Assembly: GCF_018613935.1 (NCBI RefSeq)
Contig: NZ_JAGGPF010000010.1
Coordinates: 1-64,000 of the forward strand
Length of the DNA stretch: 64,000 nt
Origin: Agromyces sp. ISL-38
GTDB taxonomy: Bacteria > Actinomycetota > Actinomycetes > Actinomycetales > Microbacteriaceae
Direction: 5' to 3'
Notes under the pieces: generated by a model
Database searches by the model: none
What the model was told of the DNA's origin: nothing
What the model saw: the letters and a program-made list of their open reading frames with translations, nothing else
Shown: positions 1 through 9,202 of the stretch, in pieces
Numbering within the stretch: position 1 is the stretch's first letter
Layout of the letters: the number at the start of each line of letters is the position of its first letter
Program-made: the position numbers and the translations under genes

Positions 1-1916
1 CCGACGTGCCGACGGCGGGCAGCGCGGCACGCACCGCCCTGCGCGACGCACCCGCCGCCGCGGCGCTGCTCGCCGCGGCATCCCTCGCACTCGATCGCGA
101 GCCCCTCACCCCCGAGCTCGCCGTCGCGGTGCTCACGGGTCCGCTCGGCCGGCTCGACGGCGTCGGGCTGCGCCGGCTCCGCCTCGCGCTCCGCCACGAA
201 GAGCTCGCCGGCGGCGGCGACCGCACGGGCGATGAACTGCTCGTCGAGGCGCTCTCCGCGCCCGGCGGGTTCGAGACGATCGATGCCGCCCCGGCTAGGC
301 GCGCGGGGCGACTCGCCAAGCTCCTCGCGGCAGCGCGCGGCGTGGCCGAGAGCGGCGGCACCGTCGAAGAACTGCTCTGGGCACTGTGGAGTGGCAGCGG
401 CCTCGCAACCGAGTGGGCGGCGCAGGCGGCCGGCACGGGCGTGCTCGCCGAAGAGGCGAACCGCGCGCTCGACGCCGCCGTCGCGCTCTTCGCGGCTGCC
501 CAGCGGTTCGTCGAGCGCGAGCCCGAGGCGCCGGCTTCCCGCTTCGTCGACGAGGTGCTCGCGAGCGAGCTGCCCGAAGACTCGCTGGCACCGCAGCGCA
601 GCGCCGAGACGGTGCTCGTCACCACGCCGCCCGCGCTCATCGGGCGCGAGTTCGAGATCGTCGTGATCGCCGGCCTGCAAGAGGGCGTCTGGCCGAACCT
701 GCGGCCGCGCGGCACACTGCTGCACGCCGCGCTCCTGCCGAGGGTCGTCGCCGCGGCTCGCGCGGGTGCCCCGCTGCCCGCGCCCGAGTCGGTCGCCGAA
801 GCACGGGCGTCGGTGCGCGGCGACGAGCTGCGTCTCTTCGCCCTCGCGGCATCGAGGGCCACCCGCCAGCTCGTGCTCAGCTGCACCGCCAACGACGATG
901 AGCAGCCGTCGATGCTCATGGGCTACGCCACCCAGCGCATCGCGGGCTCGCGTCGTCGTCCGCTCCATCTCCGCGGACTCGTCGGCGCGTTGCGTCACGA
1001 GGCGGTCGCCTCCGCGTCGGGCGAGGCGCCGTCCGCGCTCGCGCTGCTCGCCGAGGAAGGCGTGCCCGGAGCGAACCCAGACGACTGGTATGGGCTCCGC
1101 GCCCTCTCCACCACGGCCCCGCTCGTCGACCTCGACGGCGATCCCGAGGCGCTCGTGCCCGTGTCGCCGTCGCAGATCGACCGGGCCGAGGAATCACCGC
1201 TCGGCTGGTTCATCGACCACGTCGCCTCGCCGCCGTCGGGCCTCGCCGCCTCGATCGGCACGATCGTGCACGCGGTCGTCGAAGAGGCGGGTGCCCGCGA
1301 CGACGGCGACACGAGCATCGAGACGCTCTGGGCGGCCGTGGAGCTTCGGTGGCGCGAGCTCCGATTCGAGGCGGGCTGGGTCGCCGAGCGCGAGCGTCGC
1401 GGTGCGCGACGTATGGCCGAAGGGGCATCCGATTACCTCACGAACTTCGCCGACGACGGCAAGGTGCTGCTCGGCGCCGAGGGCCGGTTCACCCTCATCG
1501 TCGACCGAGTGCGCATCACGGGCACGATCGACCGCGTCGAGGCCTCGCCCGATGGCACGACCGTGATCGTCGACCTGAAGACAGGGCGCACGCCGCCCAC
1601 GGCCGAACAGACCGCGGCCCACCCGCAGCTCGCCGCGTACCAGCTCGCGGCTCGAGCGGGCGAGGTGCCGCACGCCGGTCTGCACGGAGGGGCGAAGCTC
1701 GTGTACGTCGCGAAGCCCACTCGGGGCGTGGGCTACACCGAGCGCGCCCAGCAGCCGTTCGACGACGACCCCGAAGCGGCATTCCGCGAACGGCTCGCCG
1801 CGGTCGCGCGCACGATGGCCGGCGCCGAGTTCGAAGGTCCGGCCGAACTCGGCTTCCGCTCGCGATTCGGCGCGTGGCAGTATCGCGTGCACCTCGTGCC
1901 GGCGGTGTCGGCGTGA
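1..1916 (+). CDS. adnA: AdnA-type helicase-nuclease subunit (5' end outside window)
   Basis: This is the C-terminal part of a UvrD-fold helicase fused to a RecB-family nuclease. It enters open at the left edge and stops at 1914-1916. Visible pieces are a motif V-like stretch (FEIVVIAGLQEGVWP, about 651-695), a motif VI-like stretch (LFALAASRATRQ), and a PD-(D/E)XK nuclease with the upstream His (GTIVHAVVEE), VIVDLKTG and QLAAYQLA. In mycobacteria AdnA and AdnB form a heterodimeric motor-nuclease that resects double-strand breaks, with adnA directly upstream of adnB as here. The stop overlaps the adnB GTG (GTGA), so the two are translationally coupled. The N-terminal motor is not visible, so I cannot tell whether its ATPase site is intact. 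Confidence 0.82.
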   Translation, partial: DVPTAGSAARTALRDAPAAAALLAAASLALDREPLTPELAVAVLTGPLGRLDGVGLRRLRLALRHEELAGGGDRTGDELLVEALSAPGGFETIDAAPARRAGRLAKLLAAARGVAESGGTVEELLWALWSGSGLATEWAAQAAGTGVLAEEANRALDAAVALFAAAQRFVEREPEAPASRFVDEVLASELPEDSLAPQRSAETVLVTTPPALIGREFEIVVIAGLQEGVWPNLRPRGTLLHAALLPRVVAAARAGAPLPAPESVAEARASVRGDELRLFALAASRATRQLVLSCTANDDEQPSMLMGYATQRIAGSRRRPLHLRGLVGALRHEAVASASGEAPSALALLAEEGVPGANPDDWYGLRALSTTAPLVDLDGDPEALVPVSPSQIDRAEESPLGWFIDHVASPPSGLAASIGTIVHAVVEEAGARDDGDTSIETLWAAVELRWRELRFEAGWVAERERRGARRMAEGASDYLTNFADDGKVLLGAEGRFTLIVDRVRITGTIDRVEASPDGTTVIVDLKTGRTPPTAEQTAAHPQLAAYQLAARAGEVPHAGLHGGAKLVYVAKPTRGVGYTERAQQPFDDDPEAAFRERLAAVARTMAGAEFEGPAELGFRSRFGAWQYRVHLVPAVSA

Positions 1917-4900
1917 GCGCGGGCCTCAGCGCCAGCGAGATCGCCGCGCGCCTCGGCCTGCACGAGCCGACCCCAGAGCAACGCGCGGTCATCGAGGCCG
2001 ACCCTCGCGGGCAGAGCATCGTCGTCGCGGGCGCCGGCAGCGGCAAGACCGAGACCATGGCGAATCGCGTCGTGTGGCTGCTCGCGAACGGCCACGTCGA
2101 CGTGCCCGAGGTGCTCGGCCTCACCTTCACCCGCAAGGCGGCGGGCGAGCTCGCCGAGCGAGTGCGCGAGCGCGTGGCGCAACTCGTGGCCGAGGGCATC
2201 GCCGACGTCTCACTCGACCCCCTCGAATCCGCCTCCGTCGGCACGTACAACGCCTTCGCGAGCGCCATCTACCGCGAACACGCGATGCTCATCGGGCGCG
2301 AGCCCGACGCCGCCGTGCTCGGCGAGGCATCCGCATGGCAACTCGCCCGAACTGTGGTCGCTGCATCCGACGACCCTCGACTCGTCGAGCTCGACGCCTC
2401 GCTCGACCGGGTCACCGGCGCTGTGCTGGCGCTCAGCCGCGCCCTCGCCGAGAACGTCGCCGACAGTCGCGACGTGCGGGCGATGTCACGCGACTTCCTC
2501 GCAATGGAGGGGCTGCCCATCGAGGCGCCCCGCAAGCGCACGCCCTTCACGTCGTTCACCGACGCGCTCGGCGTGGTGGGCGCCCTGCCGCCGCTCCTCG
2601 AGCTCGCCGACGCCTACACGGCGGCCAAGCAGATGCGCGGGTACGTCGAGTTCTCCGACCAGGTCTCGCTCGCCCTCGAGATCTGCACGAGGAATCCCGA
2701 GGTCGTCGCCGCCCATCGCGAGCGCTATCGCACCGTGCTCCTCGACGAGTACCAAGACACCAGTGTCGTGCAGACGAAGCTGCTCGCGACGCTGTTCGGC
2801 GGGCAGCCGGTGATGGCCGTCGGCGATCCCGACCAGTCGATCTACGGATGGCGCGGCGCGAGTTCGGCGAATCTCGCGCGGTTCGGCGGCGACTTCGCCA
2901 CCACCGGGGCGGCGGCGGTCTTCGACCTGTCGACGAGCTGGCGCAACCCGAGGGTCGTGCTCGACGCAGCGAACGCCCTCATCGCGCCGCTCGACGCCGG
3001 CATCCCGAAGGCGCCGCTCACCGCGTCGCCGTTCGCGGGCCCAGGTCGCCTCGAGTTCGCGTGGGCCGAGACGATCGAGCTCGAGGCCAATCACGTCGCG
3101 CGCTGGTTCGCGGAGCGCCTCACGCGGCGCGGCGACGGCCCGGCGCTCAGCGGCGCGCTGCTCTGTCGCACGTTCGCGAGCGTCGGCGTGTTCACGGCCG
3201 CACTCCGCGAACACGGCGTGCCGGTGCACGTGCTCGGCATGGCAGGCCTGCTCGACCAGCCCGTGATCGCCGACCTCGTGTGCGTGCTGCGGGTGCTGCA
3301 CGATCCGACGGCCGGGTCCGAGCTCGTTCGCGTGCTCGGCGGCGCGCGGTGGCGCATCGGGCCAGCCGATCTGGCCGCGCTGCACGGCCTCGCGAAGTGG
3401 CTCGCCGATCGCGATTTCGCGGCTCGGCGCCTCGACGACGACGTGCGCGCTGGCCTTCGCGCCTCGATCGCGCCCGATGAGTCGCCCTCGATCGTCGACG
3501 CTCTCGACTACCTCCTCACCGCTCCCGACAGCCATTCGGCCCTCAAGGGCTTCAGCGAGACCGGGCTCGCCCGCATGCGACGCGCGGGTGCGCAACTGCA
3601 ATCGCTGCGCCGGCGCGCGGGGCTCGGCCTCGTCGACTTCGTCAGCCTCGTGCAGCAAGAGCTGCTCCTCGACATCGAGGTCGCCGCGAACGCCGATCAG
3701 CCGCTCGGGAGGCCGAGCCTCGAGGCGTTCGACGAGCTGCTCGCGGGGTTCGTCGACGTCTCCGAACATCCGACCCTCGGCTCGTTCCTCGGGTGGCTCA
3801 CCGAGGCCGAGCAGCGCGACCGGCTGGCGCCGCGGCGCGACGAACCCGAGCCCGGCGCCGTGCAGGTGCTCTCGATCCACGGGTCGAAGGGGCTCGAGTG
3901 GGACGTCGTGGCGATCCCCCGCATGGTCGAAGACGAGCTGCCGTCCAAGCCGAGGTCGGCGAAGGGATGGCTCGCATTCGGCGAGCTGCCGAACGACTTC
4001 AAGGGCGACCGCGACGAGTTGCCCGAGCTGCAGTGGCGCGGCGTGCAGAGCCAGGCCGGGTTCGACGAGGCGGTCACTGCGTTCGCAGCCGAGAATCGCG
4101 AACGGCACGCCGCTGAAGAGCGCCGCCTCGCCTACGTCGCCCTCACCCGTACTCGTGCCGACCTCCTGCTCACCGGGTCGTGGTGGTCGACGCAGAAGGC
4201 GCCGCGACAGCCGAGCCCCTTCATCCGCGAGCTCGTGCACGCCGGTGTCATCGAGCCGGGCCGGCTGCCCACGGCGCCCGAGGCCGATGAGAATCCGCGC
4301 GGTGACGTCGCGGAGCGTGAACGCTGGCCGCTCGATCCGCTCGGCGCGCGGCGATCGGCGGTCGAGGCCGCAGCTCGCGCCGTGCGTGCCGCGGCCGAGG
4401 GTCCGAGCGGCGCCGGCATCGGGCCGCGCCTCGCCGAGCAGATCCGCCTCCTCCTCGAGGAGCGGCGCCGTCGCGCCGACGGCCCGGGCACCCCCGACAT
4501 CCCGGCACGGGTGCCGGCGTCGAGATTCAAGGACTACGTCGACGACCCCGCCGCCGTCGCCGCCCAGCTCCGGCGCCCCATGCCGCAGCGGCCGTTCCGC
4601 GCAACCCGCATCGGCACGCTCTTCCACGAGTGGGTCGAGCATCGATCAACCGGCGAGGGCGAAGCCGCGGCGATCGATGCGCTCGATGGTATCGGCATCG
4701 GCATCGGCATCGGCGTCGGCATCGGTGCCGGTGGGGGAGCACCGGGAGAGTCGGGCGACGCCCGCGAATCCGGTCTGTATGTCGCGGATGCCGCCCCCGA
4801 GCGCCTCCGCGCCCTGCAGGCCACGTTCGCGGCATCGGAGTGGGGCACCCGCAAGCCCATCGCGGTCGAGCTCGAGCTGCACCTGCCGATCGGCGGAAAC

Positions 4901-5224
4901 GTCTTCGTGTGCAAGCTCGATGCCGTCTACGAGGTCGAGCCGGGCACCGAGCTCGCGGCGCGCGGCATCCGATACCAGCTCATCGACTGGAAAACCGGCA
5001 AGGCGCCTCGTGACGCCCGCGATCTCGAGCTCAAACAGACGCAGCTCGCGCTCTACCGGCTCGCCTACGCGAGCTGGGCGGGAGTCGCCCCCGAGATCGT
5101 CGACGCGGTGTTCTATTTCGTCGAAGACGACCGAGTCATCCGCCCCGAGCAGCTCTACGACGAAGCAGCGTTGCGGCGTGCCTGGGCGTCGGTCTCGGCG
5201 TCGGAGTCGAGGGCGTCGGCCTGA
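1913..5224 (+). CDS. adnB: AdnB-type ATP-dependent helicase-nuclease
   Basis: A protein of about 1103 residues starting at a GTG that overlaps the adnA stop. It is close in length to mycobacterial AdnB (about 1100). Motor motifs in order: Q motif EPTPEQ (about 18-23), Walker A GAGSGKT (40-46), motif Ia LTFTRKAA, Walker B LLDEYQDTS (about 276-284), DPDQSIYGWRGA (about 305-316), SIHGSKGLEWD (about 655-665) and YVALTRTR (about 741-748). The C-terminal RecB-type nuclease has GTLFHEWVE, KLDAVYEVE, LIDWKTGK and QTQLALYRLAY. A hexanucleotide-encoded Gly-Ile run interrupts the nuclease domain. Expected role is the lead motor and one nuclease of the AdnAB end-resection machine. The 3' end overlaps the convergent gene at 5155-6384 by 70 bp. 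Confidence 0.92.
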   Translation: MSAGLSASEIAARLGLHEPTPEQRAVIEADPRGQSIVVAGAGSGKTETMANRVVWLLANGHVDVPEVLGLTFTRKAAGELAERVRERVAQLVAEGIADVSLDPLESASVGTYNAFASAIYREHAMLIGREPDAAVLGEASAWQLARTVVAASDDPRLVELDASLDRVTGAVLALSRALAENVADSRDVRAMSRDFLAMEGLPIEAPRKRTPFTSFTDALGVVGALPPLLELADAYTAAKQMRGYVEFSDQVSLALEICTRNPEVVAAHRERYRTVLLDEYQDTSVVQTKLLATLFGGQPVMAVGDPDQSIYGWRGASSANLARFGGDFATTGAAAVFDLSTSWRNPRVVLDAANALIAPLDAGIPKAPLTASPFAGPGRLEFAWAETIELEANHVARWFAERLTRRGDGPALSGALLCRTFASVGVFTAALREHGVPVHVLGMAGLLDQPVIADLVCVLRVLHDPTAGSELVRVLGGARWRIGPADLAALHGLAKWLADRDFAARRLDDDVRAGLRASIAPDESPSIVDALDYLLTAPDSHSALKGFSETGLARMRRAGAQLQSLRRRAGLGLVDFVSLVQQELLLDIEVAANADQPLGRPSLEAFDELLAGFVDVSEHPTLGSFLGWLTEAEQRDRLAPRRDEPEPGAVQVLSIHGSKGLEWDVVAIPRMVEDELPSKPRSAKGWLAFGELPNDFKGDRDELPELQWRGVQSQAGFDEAVTAFAAENRERHAAEERRLAYVALTRTRADLLLTGSWWSTQKAPRQPSPFIRELVHAGVIEPGRLPTAPEADENPRGDVAERERWPLDPLGARRSAVEAAARAVRAAAEGPSGAGIGPRLAEQIRLLLEERRRRADGPGTPDIPARVPASRFKDYVDDPAAVAAQLRRPMPQRPFRATRIGTLFHEWVEHRSTGEGEAAAIDALDGIGIGIGIGVGIGAGGGAPGESGDARESGLYVADAAPERLRALQATFAASEWGTRKPIAVELELHLPIGGNVFVCKLDAVYEVEPGTELAARGIRYQLIDWKTGKAPRDARDLELKQTQLALYRLAYASWAGVAPEIVDAVFYFVEDDRVIRPEQLYDEAALRRAWASVSASESRASA
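4688..4729 (+). repeat. In-frame GGCATC hexanucleotide repeat inside adnB
   Basis: About seven tandem, slightly degenerate copies of GG(C/T)(A/G)TC encode alternating Gly-Ile/Val, followed by a Gly-rich stretch (GAGGGAPG). The run sits between the nuclease His motif and the downstream acidic motifs, where a flexible loop is plausible. Because the unit is 6 bp, slippage would change loop length by two residues without shifting frame. Confidence 0.85.
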
Positions 5225-6384
5225 CCCGGGCGAGCGGGCGGATTCGCATCGCCCCAGTCGCTCAGGTCGAGCGGGATCGGGGCCGTGGCATCCATCGGGG
5301 GCGTGTCCCGTTCGCCGGCGTCGCGGCGCTCGAGCTCCGAGAAGTCGTAGGTGTCGGTGAGCATGCTCGAACCGCCCTCGCGCGGCACGTGGTCGCGCGG
5401 CGTCTCGTCGAGCATCCGCTCGACGTCGCCGACCGTGAGGATCGGGCCGGTCTCGGGCGACAGCGGCTCGCTCGATCGGTCGTGCACGCTCTCGACGAGC
5501 CCGTCGAGCAGCCCGACCGCATCGTCGACGATCGACTCGTCGTGAACCTCAACCCCGTGCAGCAGCCATTTCGCCAGTTCGAGCTCACCGTAGAGCAGCG
5601 CCCGCTGCGGCAGGTGCGCGTCGGCGCCACCCTCGCGAGCCGCGATGTACGCCTCGAGCGCGCGCTCGGCGGCGGCCCCTCGCGACGTGAGCAACCAGTG
5701 CAGGTCGATCGCCGGGTCGCCGAGCGCGAGCGCGGACCAGCCGATGATGCCCGTGACCGTCTCGCCGTCGACGAGCATCGAGTCCGCACTCAGCGCGCCG
5801 TTGACGACCGTCGGGCGGAATCGCCAGAGCGCCTCGTCATCGGTGGCCTCCTCCCAGCGGCGAAGGATCGCGGCGGGCAGGCGACCGGTGTCGGCGGTGC
5901 GACCGATGAGCTCGACGACCGCATCGTGCGATTCCTCGGCGGTCTGCCGCGGCAACCCGGCGTCGGCGACGAACCCGCTCGGCAGGGCGTGCACGGCGGC
6001 GATCGCGAGGCCCACGGATGCCGCGAGCCGCTCGTGCGCGGTGAGCCCGTCGGCCGACTGCACGGCACCCGGCAGGTACTTCGTGACGATCGCGCGCGTG
6101 CCGTCGATCGGAGCCTGCCCGACATAGGTCGGCACGGCGAACGGGAGGCGCGCGCGGATTCCCGGCGTCATCGCGTGAAGCGCCACGAGGTCGGCCGACT
6201 GCTCGGACTCCGCGGCTTGGGAACGTGGAACACGGATGAGCAGGTGCTGCTCGTCGAGGGCGGTGAGCTCCACCGCATCGAACGCGCCATGGCTGCGGCG
6301 AGTATGCGGCCGAGCGGCGTTCACCTCGAGACCGGGCACCGCCGCCGTGGCCAACGCGGCTAAGGTGAGAGGGGGTCTGGCCAT
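5155..6384 (-). CDS. Phosphotransferase (APH/MPH fold) with degenerate catalytic loop
   Basis: A protein of about 409 residues starting at the ATG giving MARPPLTLAALA. The N-lobe (IRVPRSQ, then VTKYLPG) and the C-lobe end (ALGDPAIDLHWLL) resemble aminoglycoside/macrolide phosphotransferases. The expected catalytic loop HGDxxxxN reads NGALSADS and the metal-binding DW/DF reads IGW. The catalytic base and a magnesium ligand therefore appear lost, suggesting a pseudokinase-like or non-canonical role. The C-terminal 100 residues are acidic and low in complexity, ending in Asp/Ala-rich sequence. The gene is convergent with adnB (70-bp overlap) and divergent from nudC. Substrate unknown; do not read it as a resistance gene. 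Confidence 0.75.
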   Translation of the reverse strand: MARPPLTLAALATAAVPGLEVNAARPHTRRSHGAFDAVELTALDEQHLLIRVPRSQAAESEQSADLVALHAMTPGIRARLPFAVPTYVGQAPIDGTRAIVTKYLPGAVQSADGLTAHERLAASVGLAIAAVHALPSGFVADAGLPRQTAEESHDAVVELIGRTADTGRLPAAILRRWEEATDDEALWRFRPTVVNGALSADSMLVDGETVTGIIGWSALALGDPAIDLHWLLTSRGAAAERALEAYIAAREGGADAHLPQRALLYGELELAKWLLHGVEVHDESIVDDAVGLLDGLVESVHDRSSEPLSPETGPILTVGDVERMLDETPRDHVPREGGSSMLTDTYDFSELERRDAGERDTPPMDATAPIPLDLSDWGDANPPARPGQADALDSDAETDAQARRNAASS

Positions 6385-6470
6385 GGCACTCAGCTTAAGC
6401 AGGCATCTCCGCGAGCCGAGCGACCGCCACGCCTTCCGGCCGACTCCGACCGAGCAGCGAGAGGTGGTCC

Positions 6471-7412
6471 GTGACCGTTTCCACGTCCCCACCACTTGCC
6501 CGTGCGCCAATCGATCGTGATGGCAGGACGCGCGCCGACCCTGAGTTCGAGGCGCGATTCGACGCCGATCCGACCTCCCGCGTCGTGGCACTCCGGCTCG
6601 GCCGGGCGCTCCTCGCCGAGCGCATCGAGGGTTCGATGCCGGCGCTGGAGCTCCGGCATCCGAGTGAGCTTCCCGAGCCGGTGCTGCGCTGCTACCTCGG
6701 CCGTGCCGACGACGTCCTGTACGAGGTGCGGGTGTTCGACGAGGATGCCGCCGCCCTGATCGAACCCGAGGAGGCACGCTGGTCGGGCCTCCGGCAGGCC
6801 GTGCCCCTGCTCGGCGGGCGCGATGCAGCACTGGTCACCGAGGCGGTGGCGATGGCCACGTGGCATGAAGGACACGCGCATTGCCCGCGATGCGGCGCGA
6901 CGACGGTGTCTGTGCAGGCGGGCTGGGCGCGGCGCTGCGAGAACGAGGGCAACCTGCTGTTCCCGCGCACCGACCCCGCGGTCATCGTGCTCGTCGTCGA
7001 CGACGACGATCGGGTGCTCCTCGGGTCGAACGCGCTCTGGGAACCGCACCGCTTCTCGCTCCTCGCCGGCTTCGTCGAACCCGGTGAGTCACTCGAATCC
7101 GCAGTGGTGCGTGAGATCGGCGAGGAGGCCGGCGTGCTCGTCGACCGCGTCGAATACGTCGCGTCGCAGCCCTGGCCGTTCCCGGCGAGCCTCATGCTCG
7201 GCTTCACCGCACGCATCGCCGACGGAACTCCTGCCGCATCGGCGGCGGCCGACGGCGAGGAGATCATCGAACTCCGCTGGTTCACCCGCGACGATCTCGT
7301 CGCCTCGCTCGGCGACATCGCCCTTCCCGGCGAGACGTCGATCGCCCGGTGGTTGCTCGAGCGGTGGTTCGGCGGCCCGATCGACGGGGGCTTGCCGTGG
7401 TCGACGCGATGA
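6471..7412 (+). CDS. nudC: NADH pyrophosphatase / NAD-cap hydrolase NudC
   Basis: A protein of 313 residues with a GTG start 5-8 nt after a GAGAGG ribosome-binding site. NudC cleaves NADH to NMNH and AMP, and in characterised bacteria also removes NAD caps from RNA. The zinc-ribbon segment has HCPRCG and a third Cys in RRCENEG; the usual fourth Cys is replaced. The Nudix box is complete (GFVEPGES ... REIGEEAGV), and the NudC-specific SQPWPFPASLM follows it. The gene overlaps the downstream uvrD2 start by 4 bp (ATGA), so the two are co-translated. The nudC-uvrD2 order is the same as in mycobacteria. Confidence 0.93.
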   Translation: MTVSTSPPLARAPIDRDGRTRADPEFEARFDADPTSRVVALRLGRALLAERIEGSMPALELRHPSELPEPVLRCYLGRADDVLYEVRVFDEDAAALIEPEEARWSGLRQAVPLLGGRDAALVTEAVAMATWHEGHAHCPRCGATTVSVQAGWARRCENEGNLLFPRTDPAVIVLVVDDDDRVLLGSNALWEPHRFSLLAGFVEPGESLESAVVREIGEEAGVLVDRVEYVASQPWPFPASLMLGFTARIADGTPAASAAADGEEIIELRWFTRDDLVASLGDIALPGETSIARWLLERWFGGPIDGGLPWSTR

Positions 7413-9202
7413 CCGCGTCATCCGACCCGCTGCTCGACGCCCTCGACGATGAGCAGCGCGTGGCGGCCGAGGCGTTGCTGGGCCCGGTGTGCGTGCTCGC
7501 CGGTGCGGGCACCGGAAAGACGCGCGCCATCACGCACCGCATCGCCTACGGTGTGTCATCGGGCGCCTACGACCCGGCGCGGGTCATGGCGCTCACGTTC
7601 ACGTCGCGAGCTGCTGCAGAGCTCCGCGCGCGCCTGCGCGCACTCGGCGCGGGTGCAGTGCAGGCGCGCACGTTCCACGCCGCGGCGCTCGCGCAGCTGA
7701 ACCACTTCTGGCCGCTCGTCGTCGGCGGACAGGCGCCGCGCGTGCTCGAGTACAAGGGGCGGCTGCTCGGGCAGGCGGCCGAGAAGCTGCGGATCAGGGT
7801 CGATGTGCCGACGTTGCGGGATGTCGCAGCTGAGATCGAGTGGCGCAAGGTGGCGGCCCTCGGCCCCGACGCCTACGAGGCGCGGCTCGCCACTCGCGGA
7901 GCGCCGGGGGCCCTGAGCGCCGAGCCGTTCCTCGCGCTCGTGCAGGCGTACGAAGATCTGAAGGACGAGCGGCGCATGCTCGACTTCGAAGACGTGCTGC
8001 TCGCGACGGCCGGCATGATCGAGTCCGAGGCATCCGTCGCCATGCACGTGCGGGAGAGCTACCGGCACTTCGTCGTCGACGAGTACCAGGACGTCTCGCC
8101 CGCCCAGCAGCAATTGCTCGAGCTCTGGCTCGGCGGCCGTCGCGACCTGTGCGTCGTCGGCGACGCGAGCCAGACGATCTACTCCTTCGCGGGAGCGAGC
8201 TCGCAGTACCTGCTCGACTTCGAGCGCCGGTTCGACGATGCGATCGTCGTGCGGCTCGAACGCAACTACCGCTCGACGCGCCAGATCGTCGGCGTCGCGA
8301 ACCGGCTGATGCGCGGCCGGGCGGGCGCCCTGCGGCTCGAGGCCGTCGGCGACCGGCAGGGTGCCGAGAGCGGTGGGCGCGGCGCAGCGGATGCCGCGGC
8401 GATCGCCCCGCTCGCCGAGCCCACGGTCACCGCCTACGCCGACGAGCTCACCGAGGCCCGTGGTGTCGCCACCCGCATCCGATCGCGTATCGACGCGGGC
8501 ACCCCGCCCGAGTCCATCGCCGTGCTCATGCGCGTGAACTCCCAATCGGCGATTCTCGAGCGCGCTCTCGAAGAGGTCGGCGTCGGCTCGCGGGTGCGGG
8601 GCGCATCGCGATTCTTCGACCAGCCCGAGGTGCGCGAGGCGGTGCACGCGTTGCGCGCGGCGGCGCTCACGATCGCCGGCGAGCCCCTGTTCAAGTCGGT
8701 GAGCGACGTGCTCCGCTCGATGGGGTGGACGGTGCAGCCGCCCGACGGGCCGGGTGCCGTGCGGGCCCGTTGGGAATCCCTCAACGCGATCGCGCGGCTC
8801 GTCGACGACGCCCCGGCGGGCACGACGTTCCGTGCCTTCGCCGACGAGCTGCGTGCTCGTGCCGAGGCTCAGCACGAGCCGACCGTGTCGGCCGTCACCC
8901 TGGCGACCCTGCACTCGGCGAAGGGCCTCGAGTGGGACGACGTCTTCATCGTCGGCCTCACCGAGGGCATGCTCCCGATCGCCTACGCGAAGGGGTTCGA
9001 CGCCATCGACGAGGAGCGCCGCCTGCTCTACGTCGGCATCACGCGGGCACGGCGCCGGCTCGAACTGAGCTGGCCGCGCCAGAGCGGAACGCATCGAGGG
9101 GAACGGGAGCCGTCGCGGTTCCTCCAGGAGCTCGGCAACCGCACCCAGGGTGCGGGGAATGGCGCTGGAGCCGCGGCTCGCCGCCGAGCCTCTGGAGGGT
9201 GA
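7409..9202 (+). CDS. uvrD2: UvrD2-type superfamily 1 DNA helicase
   Basis: A protein of about 597 residues. The ATG inside the ATGA overlap with nudC is preferred over in-frame GTGs upstream. Motifs: GAGTGKT (Walker A), LTFTSRAA, QARTFHAAA, VDEYQDVSPAQ (Walker B), GDASQTIYSFAGA, LERNYRST, LHSAKGLEWDDVFIVG and LLYVGITRARRRLELSW. This is a complete 3'-5' SF1A motor of the actinobacterial UvrD2 group. It ends soon after the RFLQEL tail. The HRDC and Cys-rich C-terminal modules of the longer mycobacterial UvrD2 are absent. Its last 164 bp are antisense to the end of the gene at 9039-9929. Confidence 0.9.
   Translation: MTASSDPLLDALDDEQRVAAEALLGPVCVLAGAGTGKTRAITHRIAYGVSSGAYDPARVMALTFTSRAAAELRARLRALGAGAVQARTFHAAALAQLNHFWPLVVGGQAPRVLEYKGRLLGQAAEKLRIRVDVPTLRDVAAEIEWRKVAALGPDAYEARLATRGAPGALSAEPFLALVQAYEDLKDERRMLDFEDVLLATAGMIESEASVAMHVRESYRHFVVDEYQDVSPAQQQLLELWLGGRRDLCVVGDASQTIYSFAGASSQYLLDFERRFDDAIVVRLERNYRSTRQIVGVANRLMRGRAGALRLEAVGDRQGAESGGRGAADAAAIAPLAEPTVTAYADELTEARGVATRIRSRIDAGTPPESIAVLMRVNSQSAILERALEEVGVGSRVRGASRFFDQPEVREAVHALRAAALTIAGEPLFKSVSDVLRSMGWTVQPPDGPGAVRARWESLNAIARLVDDAPAGTTFRAFADELRARAEAQHEPTVSAVTLATLHSAKGLEWDDVFIVGLTEGMLPIAYAKGFDAIDEERRLLYVGITRARRRLELSWPRQSGTHRGEREPSRFLQELGNRTQGAGNGAGAAARRRASGG

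Noticed and set aside
2486-4642. Long open frame (about 718 codons) on the minus strand inside adnB
   Set aside because: It mirrors the codon bias of adnB, has Arg/Glu/His-rich low-complexity sequence and no family motifs.
5155-6384. Functional aminoglycoside or macrolide resistance kinase
   Set aside because: Catalytic HGD and metal-binding DW/DF residues are not present.
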